Assembly (NCBI GenBank): GCA_027946555.1
Contig: JAPEVC010000168.1
Coordinates: 1 to 64,000, forward strand
Length of the DNA: 64,000 nt
Source of the DNA: Gnomoniopsis sp. IMI 355080
Lineage: Eukaryota; Ascomycota; Sordariomycetes; Diaporthales; Gnomoniaceae
Direction: 5' to 3'
Under the pieces are notes generated by a model. It ran no database searches, was not told the origin of the DNA, and saw nothing but the letters and a program-made list of their open reading frames with translations. Below, in pieces: positions 57,001 to 64,000 of the stretch (positions are counted from its first letter, which is position 1; the number at the start of each line of letters is the position of its first letter). Both the position numbers and the translations under genes were made by a program.

Positions 57001-57682
57001 TTCCAAGGCCAATCAAGAACACGAGGCCCGCGCCGAGGCCAAGGGCGTGAGGGGCAACGGCAAAACTGGCAAGACAGGCAATGCATACAGTGGGCCCAAC
57101 ACAAAGGTTCGATTTCTTGTCAAGGAGTTGCGCAAGTGGAAGGACATGAGCGAGAAAACCCCGGACGAGGCACCATACAAGTCGGTAGTCTTCTCGCAGT
57201 GGACTACCAACCTGGATCTCATCGAACAGGCCCTACAGAACGAAGATATTTCGTTTGTTCGTCTCGATGGCAAGATGGCACGCCAAGCGCGCACGCGCGT
57301 CATGGACAGCTTCCGCGAGGACCCCGAGGTGCAGGTCATCTTAGTCTCCATCATGGCTGGCAGTCTGGGTCTCAACCTGACTGCAGGCAATTCGGTCTAC
57401 ATCATGGAGCCGCTTTACAACCCGGCGGCCGAGGCACAGGCTATCGACCGCGTCCATCGTCTGGGCCAGAAGCGCGAGGTCTATTGTGTGCGTCTACTCA
57501 TGGCGGACAGCTTTGAGGAGAAGATGCGCGAGTTGCAGGAGAAGAAGATGAAGTTGGCGGCCCTGTCCATGGACCGCAACGGTGGTGGTTATGACGAAGC
57601 CGGACACAAGTCCAAGAGCATGGCGGCTAAGCAACGCTTGGAGGATCTTCGCAGTCTCTTCGACAAGGGCGGAAAGCTGTAA
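54057..57682 (+). CDS. SNF2-family DNA helicase/translocase with HIRAN-like region and RING finger (HLTF/Rad5 type)
   Basis: Two exons (54057-54828, 54891-57682; 62-nt intron) give 1187 residues. The N-terminal 255 residues are Asn/Ser/Pro-rich. An acidic DDDD patch is followed by a HIRAN-like beta domain (about 275-400, FGMIAGASVNCHIVPSPKPG onward). The SNF2 core has GGILADMMGLGKTLS (Walker A, about 540-550), LLICPLSTITNWEEQI, VLDEAHMIRE (DEAH, about 688) and WAVTGTPVQNKLDDLGSLLA. Between the helicase lobes sits a RING (CIVC near 901, TPCYHLLCTSCV, CPCG). Lobe 2 follows: VFSQWTTNLDLIEQAL, VRLDGKMARQAR, LNLTAGNSVYIMEPLYNP and QAIDRVHRLGQKREV. HIRAN, SNF2 and embedded RING mark the HLTF/Rad5/Rad16-like translocase-ubiquitin ligases used in DNA damage tolerance or repair. 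The start is uncertain: an ATG at 53637 with a strong context could replace exon 1's first 28 codons through a 471-nt intron (see findings). Confidence 0.88.
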
Positions 57683-59993
57683 GGTGGCAGTGATTCCTCG
57701 GCCTGGGTGAAAACAAGATCCCATGGTGTCTTACAACGCCACGTGAGACTCACATTCTTGTATCTGGGCTCTTGGCTTTACATCCACAATTTCAATGCAT
57801 GGACTTCCGGTGATACAGACTTGGTCTTCACAGCATCACAGCAACACAACTGGCAATCAAGAAGACTATTGTATCCTGAAGTAAGGACATCGATTTCACA
57901 TATGGCTTGAAGGAAATTCAAAGCACTCGAGTGCATTTGCGACGGCGTCCGGTGGAGGGTCTCGAACTTGGCATCAAGAGAGGTTGTTACCAGGTCCTAT
58001 CTGAACAATTCAGAAGTTGTTGACAAACTTCTGAAATTGAATTCTGGGAACATCAAATAATCGACCTACGGCTTTAAGATTGGGACTGTATTCGTCGGTG
58101 CTTCCTTTTAGATTCTCATGACACACGACGGCTGAATGAGTAGCTCGATCTCTCCCTGATACCGATCCTGACTCCTGGATGCAAGACCTGGGGGCATCTT
58201 TTTCTTTTTTTTTTCTTTCTGCCCTAGATATTTCCATCCGCACTCAGCGATGGGCACTCGCAGTTTGCGTTACTATGAGCAGGTCGGCTTGCTGATTTTT
58301 ATGGGGGGAGGGGATCTCGGTTGGGAGGGTTGAAGTTCTATGATACCCTGGTGGACGGTTCTCTTTTTTCTTCTTTTTTCCCGATGGCGTCTGATTTACC
58401 AGTACGGGTGTGATGGGATCTTTCTTGGCACTCTGGGGATGGATGCATAGATTGGAGGGAGTAGTGGGCTTCTTTTTCAACGGAGCACTAAAAGTGAAGA
58501 TAGACAAGACTTACGTTAACTTGATATGGACTTTCTGAGTGATGTTGTCTGGTGCGAGGTCAGTCCTAGCCGCCTTGCATTTGATAGAATGCTCTCTTTG
58601 GATGGGACATAGTCTCCTCAACTTCCCCGCGGACCACGTGCCTAGATAGTCTACGGGAGGCTACAACTGATAGCGTTGTTGGGGATGCTCTTGATGCTCC
58701 TTAGTCTCAGACTAGTTCACACCGACAGTCACTAGTTGAGGACAAAGCCGCCGGTGGACGCCCGCAAGTCTGGTGTCAAGGTAAATGCCGTGTCTTAAAA
58801 GGACATAGCAAAGAGGATTAGATGATACATACGGAGTTGTGGACGGTGTAAGGTGAGAGAGGGTACTAGCCTAATCTGCGACTAATTCGTTTCATACACT
58901 CAACTCCCACAGGTCAAGGTAACGACAACCCTTACCCAGCAAGCCCCAAGCGAAGCACAGCTAGGTGGCGAAAGAGGATGGGCAAGCCGTTTTCCAGTTT
59001 AGGCTTAAAAGCCCCACAGACTCCACTTCACAGGGTCTCTGATGCACACTGCCGCAGTTGAGATTTGTTGAGATTGTGGCGGTTAACAGATTTCCACAGT
59101 AAAGGACACTAGGCAGTGTTAGTGTCAGATATTTCTTTTTGTGGACCCTTGAGCTTTGCTTTTGTGGAGCGAAGAGTTCCCGGGATTCCGGATACAACAT
59201 CCCATCTGTAGGGTCTCCGTCTTCTGTCGCCAAGGACGACGGGGGTAGCTTGGTGCTGGGGGACTCGGGGGTACTTCGCCGTCATGTGTCTCTCGGTGTC
59301 GCCCAGATGCCGAGGCTGTCAAGCACACGTTCGCAGGGTGTGGGGGCGGTGGCTGGCGAGACTACCACAGTAATGGTGGCGATGTGGGACTTTTATCTAT
59401 CAGGTAGTACAATGGGGTATGGATTTGCAACTGGCACGAAAACAAAACCATGACCGCGTACTCAAAGTTCAGCCCTATCGGCACACTCACGACGTTTTGT
59501 GCCCAGACTCTGTCCAGGAATGAGCTGATGCCATTGCCAATCCCGCATCGGCCCAACAAAGAATGAAGCAAGCCGCCGAACGGCTCGGGAGGATCTTCCC
59601 GTTAGCCCGACGCCTGTCTGTGCGGGTTGCTTGCTATGTGCGCACAGCTGTTAGTCAGGCCGTCAGGTCATCTGAAGAGAGAAGAGAGAACAGGCCAGCA
59701 TGATAGATTTGAATGCTCAACATGGCGAAGGGGAAAAGGGACATATCCTTGCAATATGTTGTTAGAGATATCGCATATTGAAAAGGCTGCTAGATAAATA
59801 AGCAGATACCATAACGATAGCAGCCATTTTACCCCAGAGAGTTTTCTTTTTTTTTTGACAAGCGCCAGCGATATTCGTGTCGTGACTCTACTAAGATTTG
59901 TCCGGCCTGGCCATTTCGTCCGAGTCGGCTCGAAACCGGCGCGTGTATTCACGAAACCTGTTCGTTAGGTCGGGACGGAGAATGACGTTCCAC
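57683..59993. other. intergenic region
   Basis: 2.3 kb. A short perfect hairpin (TTCAGAAGTT 58009-58018 with AACTTCTGAA 58026-58035) lies 330 bases past the helicase stop. T-rich runs occur at 58200-58220 and 58360-58380. No gene supported. Confidence 0.45.
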
Positions 59994-60333
59994 CTATGCA
60001 TTGTGATAGGCCAAGGGTAGATGGTCGTCCTCCTCCTTATATTTCTCCTCTTTACGGACAGTCTCTTCGGTAATCTTGAGATGCTTCTCGGTGCGTTCAA
60101 AGTGGATTCTAGATGCAGTCTCTGTTGACTTGATGCGAGCTTCGATACTGCGATCCGCTCTCCGCGATGCAGCGATATAGCCCTTTTCCTTGTTCTCAGA
60201 GGGGACCTCGCCCTGCTCGTCACAATTCAGGCCGTCGTGTTAGATGGTTGTAGAAGGACTAGACATTAATAAGAGATCGAGGACAGACCTGTCGATTGGC
60301 ACCCGGTGCCTTAGGCCGGTGTTTCCCGGTCAT
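59994..60333 (-). CDS. small conserved-looking fungal protein, two exons
   Basis: Exon 1 (60333-60289) encodes MTGKHRPKAPGANRQ. A 76-nt intron (GTCTGT...GAGCAG) joins in phase 0 to exon 2 (60212-59994): GEVPSENKEKGYIAASRRAD, then RSIEARIKSTETASRIHFER, TEKHLKITEETVRKEEKYKE and an acidic end, 87 residues in all. The SENKEKGYIAASRRADRSIE block resembles a family of fungal proteins of unknown function that I recall from other filamentous ascomycetes, where the proteins are longer; this is memory, not a search. The stop TAG at 59994-59996 comes early. The +1-shifted frame across the same bases stays open for another 35 codons (MHRWNVILRPDLTNRFREYT...) to a TAG near 59895, so a small indel may have cut the protein. 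It is highly charged and mostly helical, with no signal peptide. Confidence 0.6.
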
Positions 60334-61510
60334 ACTGGTACTATGCAATCTGGCAATGCGTGTTATCGTGTATCGAGCTGCTGCTGAATGAGCATGGAGG
60401 AAGGGGTCCTGAGCTAGTGGGGTGTGTGTGGTGGAGACCTACTTGGTACCCGGTACGCAGCCGGGTAGCGTTTGTTCAACATGGGATGCAAGGGACCGGG
60501 AGGGCAGGTTCGGAAGTTTGACAGGGGACCCCTGACCGTGGCTGAGGAAATCCCAACAACCTCGAGCTTCCCAACATTGATTACCACAGCAAAGAGAGAG
60601 GCCCGGTTTTCGTTTCAGACGCCGACTTGAAGTCGGGTGGCTCAGGATGAGGAAAGGATGATGATGATATGATTCGCGGCAGTTATCGTACGCCTCGGCA
60701 GGTTCCCAGAGCCGCGGTGGTTTGTTGCCCTGCTCATTATGCATCTTCGGTGGACGACGCTTCCCTAGCCTCACCACACCTAGTCTGCTAGTCGGCTTGT
60801 GAGGACACACAACAATTGCATTTGTGAATACCTCAACATGTGACATTGTGTTAGGTAGGTGTTAGTCCAGGCGAGCCCAGGCCGTCTGTCCGTCCGCGTA
60901 GGCACTGGCTGTTGCTCGCGTGGAGCGCACATGCAAAATGCGAGAACTTTCCAGGCACGGTCTCAACTGAAAAAGGATGGCCACTCATATCCATTGCAAT
61001 TTGCCACAATTCACACTTTCTCGCAGTCGACAGCACCCAGAACAGAAGTGTGGGGTTTGCTGGGTTTGCTTTCCCACACTTCGGACTTGGAACCGAGTTC
61101 TGCCACTTGCCTTGCGAACGGGGCAGGACGGGATTTCCCTCTACGGGCAGACAGGTATCGGCGGGCCAGCCAAGTTGCAGCTTCCTTCCTGGTGTTGACA
61201 AGGGTCACATCGAGCCATTTCCCTTCTCCAGCTTTTCGGGTGGGAACTTTTGCCCCAGCAATTTTGGAAGCCATCAAAAGACCCGCAGTCCAGCACCTTC
61301 TTCAAAACTCTCTTTCTTCCTTCTCACTTGTTCTGATTTGTACTTGACCACTGGCCGGTGCATCTCAGACACCATCTTAAATTCACTCATATCTTCCTTC
61401 TGCTACTGTCAGACACACACACGCACACACACAACCCCACCCATCCATTAACACCACATACTACATCGTCCTTCCTGAAACATCACTGGCACCGCCAGTA
61501 GTTGTCCGTC
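60334..61510. other. divergent promoter region and leader of the desaturase gene
   Basis: Promoter of the small minus-strand gene and of the desaturase. Open frames on both strands (up to 179 codons) are composition artefacts of C/T-rich leader sequence. An AC dinucleotide run lies at about 61413-61434. The last 200 bases before the ATG are C/T/A-rich, as in strongly expressed genes. Confidence 0.5.
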
Positions 61511-63009
61511 ATGGCCTCTTCGACATCAGCCGGGAAGATGGCCCAGACGCAGGCTTCGGCCTTTCCTGATGGCACTACCGAATATGTCCCTCTCAGGAAG
61601 AAGAACTACGACATGAAGAAGCCTCACATCTCCGAGCTGCCCATGACCTGGAAGAACTGGTACAAGCACATCGACTGGCTTAGCACCACCTTCATCATCT
61701 TCATCCCCATCCTTGGCTTCATCTCCACCTACTGGGTGCCTCTCCAAAAGAAGACTGCCATCTGGGCTGTTGTCTGTAAGTATCTTCGTCTCCATCACCC
61801 CGTAACCATCTCTTTTGAACTTGAAAACTGACTCTTCCAGATTACTACAACACTGGTCTTGGTATCACAGCCGGCTACCACAGATTATGGGCTCACCGCT
61901 GCTACAAGGCTTGCCTCCCTCTCCGTATCTACCTCGCCGCTGTTGGTGCTGGCGCCATGGAAGGTTCCGCCCGTTGGTGGTCAAAGGGTCATCGCGCTCA
62001 CCACAGATATACCGACACCGAGAAGGATCCCTACTCCGTCAGGAAGGGTCTGCTTTACAGCCACATTGGCTGGATGATCATCAAGCAGAACCCGAAGCGT
62101 GCTGGCCGTACTGATATCACCGACCTCAACGAGGACCCCGTCGTTGTCTTCCAGCACACCCACTTCGTCAAGGTCGTCCTCTTTATGGCTCTGGTTTTCC
62201 CCACCATGGTGGCTGGTATCGGCTGGGGTGACTGGTGGGGCGGTTTCGTCTACGCTGCCATCCTCCGTGTCTTCGTTGTCCAGCAGGCCACCTTCTGCGT
62301 CAACTCGCTCGCACACTGGCTCGGCGAGCAGCCTTTTGATGACCGCAACAGCCCTCGTGACCACGTCATCACCGCACTCGTCACCCTGGGCGAGGGTTAC
62401 CATAACTTCCACCACGAATTCCCGTCCGACTACCGCAACGCTATCGAGTGGTACCAGTACGACCCCACCAAGTGGTGCATCTGGATGTGGAAACAGCTTG
62501 GGCTGGCCTCCGACCTCAAGACCTTCCGCCAGAATGAAATCGAGAAGGGTCGCCTCCAGCAGCAACAAAAGAAGCTCGACCAGAAGCGCACCAAGCTCGA
62601 CTGGGGTCTTCCGCTTGAGCAACTCCCCGTTATTGACTGGGATGACTTCGTCGAACAGTCCAAGAACGGCAAGGCCCTCGTCGCCGTCGCCGGTGTCATC
62701 CACGATGTTGCCGACTTCATCAAGGATCACCCCGGTGGTAAGGCTCTCATCTCTTCGGCCATTGGAAAAGACGCCACAGCCATCTTCAACGGTGGCGTCT
62801 ACCTGCACTCCAATGCAGCGCACAACCTGCTCAGCACCATGCGTGTGGGCGTCCTTCGTGGAGGTTGCGAGGTCGAGATTTGGAAGAGGGCACAGATGGA
62901 GAACAAGGACGTCACAGTCGTGAGCGACTCCGCAGGTCAGCGCATCATTCGTGCTGGGCAGCAACCCACGAAGGTGTCGATGCCTGTGGCTAGCGCGGAT
63001 GCGGCATAA
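61511..63009 (+). CDS. OLE1: acyl-CoA delta-9 desaturase with C-terminal cytochrome b5
   Basis: Two exons (61511-61775, 61841-63009; 65-nt intron) give 477 residues. The enzyme inserts the cis-9 double bond into palmitoyl- and stearoyl-CoA at the endoplasmic reticulum, using electrons from its own cytochrome b5 domain. All three His boxes are present: HRLWAH (102-107), HRAHH (139-143) and HNFHH (276-280). Hydrophobic segments that would form the four membrane spans flank them (for example FIIFIPILGFISTYWV and VKVVLFMALVFPTMVAGI). The b5 domain begins near 345, and its haem-binding HPGG is at 385-388. Length and layout match yeast Ole1 (510) and filamentous-fungal homologues. ATG at 61511 has context GTCATGG; two upstream codons in frame do not form a better start. 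Codon use is highly biased to C, indicating high expression. Confidence 0.97.
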
Positions 63010-64000
63010 GCGGCTACAAAATTGGTTGGGAATTTCATTTTGTCAACAATGGTGCGCGGGGGTATCCTCGTCGCGGGACCACGAACGGGTCGCACCACAG
63101 CACTACACTTGTCTACGTCAGGGAGACATTGCACCCATTCTTGTTAGCGCGGCCACTTCCATTATAGGTCGATGCAATTTAAGGGCGTTCAAAGGGGGGT
63201 TGGGACATTACGGATAGGTTGGCGGAGTTTTGCGAGACACTTTCCTGTCAACGGGACCAGGACTCATTAATACCGCATGACATTTCTGTCGCTTCCCTGG
63301 GTTACAGTAGATAGCGTAGAATTGAAAATCGAGGTATTGAGGTTTACGACTGGCAGAGCTTTTTATATGAGCATTTCCCAAATATGAAATCGCTCCACCG
63401 AGATCAACTTGCAATTCTTCGATTTTGTTGCATCATTCTGCAGGCTTACTGGACGTTAAGGTAAATGGAAAAATTGGTGATGAGCCTTTGAATGGCCTTG
63501 CTTTACATCGGCAGGTAGGAAGGCCTTTGGCATGGACTACGACACTATAAAGCAAACACCAAGGAAACGGCATCAAGAATGCACGGCTGCTTCTTCTTGA
63601 AGCCGAAATGTACATGGCAGTTTGACGGTGAGAGAATTGGCTCATGGATGGCTGTCACGCAGATACACCTCCACATACACGTCTAGTAGAACAGTCGACG
63701 AGCAAAGCCTATCTGGCCAGGTCAGCCTGATACGCAAACAGGTTGAGTTTGCTCCAGACTTGGACCAATAGGGAAGAGCAAGATTTTCATTGGGATCGTA
63801 CAAAACCGTCGCCGGTACCTAACTCCTATAGCCCATGCCATGCTCCATGCGTACGCTTGAGAAAACAATTAAGATGATTGGGCTAGTCTGGCCGCTAGTC
63901 TGCCATTTTTGAGCTGCTACAAGTAAGGTCCTTATGAGATGATGAAAATGTGTGTAGATGAAAAGAAGAACTATGCCAACAAATAAAACACAAATTCATA
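63010..64000. other. 3-prime flank of the desaturase gene
   Basis: No gene supported to the window edge. Confidence 0.5.

Noticed and set aside
60439..60846. 135-codon minus-strand frame
   Set aside because: No recognisable features; lies in the upstream region of two genes and its composition is random-like.
61981..62964. Antisense 327-codon frame over the desaturase
   Set aside because: Created by strongly C-ending codons in OLE1; Asp/Leu/Val-rich nonsense composition.

Overview
This window is nuclear DNA of a filamentous ascomycete (Pezizomycotina, most likely Sordariomycetes). Genes are single and lie on both strands without operons. They carry about three dozen short introns, mostly 50-90 nt, with GTRNGT donors, CTRAC-like branch sites and YAG acceptors. 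Typical fungal families are present: a C2H2 plus fungal-trans regulator, a Zn2Cys6 regulator, and an OLE1-type desaturase fused to cytochrome b5. I cannot name the species. No rRNA, tRNA, CRISPR array or intact transposon was seen. All gene names are assigned by reading the translations; no search was run.

Layout. 0-12.4 kb: a C2H2 regulator, a small one-membrane-segment protein (minus strand), mitoribosomal uL29m (MRPL4 type), Rab GDP-dissociation inhibitor, and the 60S-assembly GTPase Nog1 (minus). 12.4-18.8 kb: a gene-poor stretch with at least four decayed coding fragments, whose internal stops are nearly all TAA or TAG where CAA or CAG could have stood. 18.8-27.4 kb: orotate phosphoribosyltransferase, a GNAT polyamine/arylalkylamine acetyltransferase (minus), the ubiquitin shuttle/protease Ddi1, and the rRNA methyltransferase Rrp8 (minus). 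27.4-36.8 kb: sparse, with one secreted alpha-L-rhamnosidase-like glycosidase that carries an oversized intron. 36.8-49.3 kb: dense, with a Zn2Cys6 regulator, proteasome alpha5 (minus), gamma-tubulin complex GCP2, type II phosphatidylinositol 4-kinase and an Aim41/YqeY-like mitochondrial protein. 49.3-64 kb: a minisatellite, an Arg/Ser/His-rich gene that may carry a nonsense codon, a long imperfect inverted repeat, a SNF2/RING helicase of the HLTF/Rad5 type, a small fungal protein (minus) and the delta-9 desaturase.

Most genes are housekeeping: ribosome biogenesis (Nog1, Rrp8, uL29m), ubiquitin-proteasome (Ddi1, alpha5), membrane traffic and lipid (GDI, PI4KII, OLE1), microtubule nucleation (GCP2) and pyrimidine synthesis (URA5). 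They do not form a single pathway, and I see no biosynthetic cluster or defence island. The less ordinary content is in gene structure (a 10-nt microexon, a GC-AG intron, three stop-free frame-keeping introns, a 399-nt intron), in the decayed zone at 14-17.8 kb, and in the inverted repeat near 52.5 kb.
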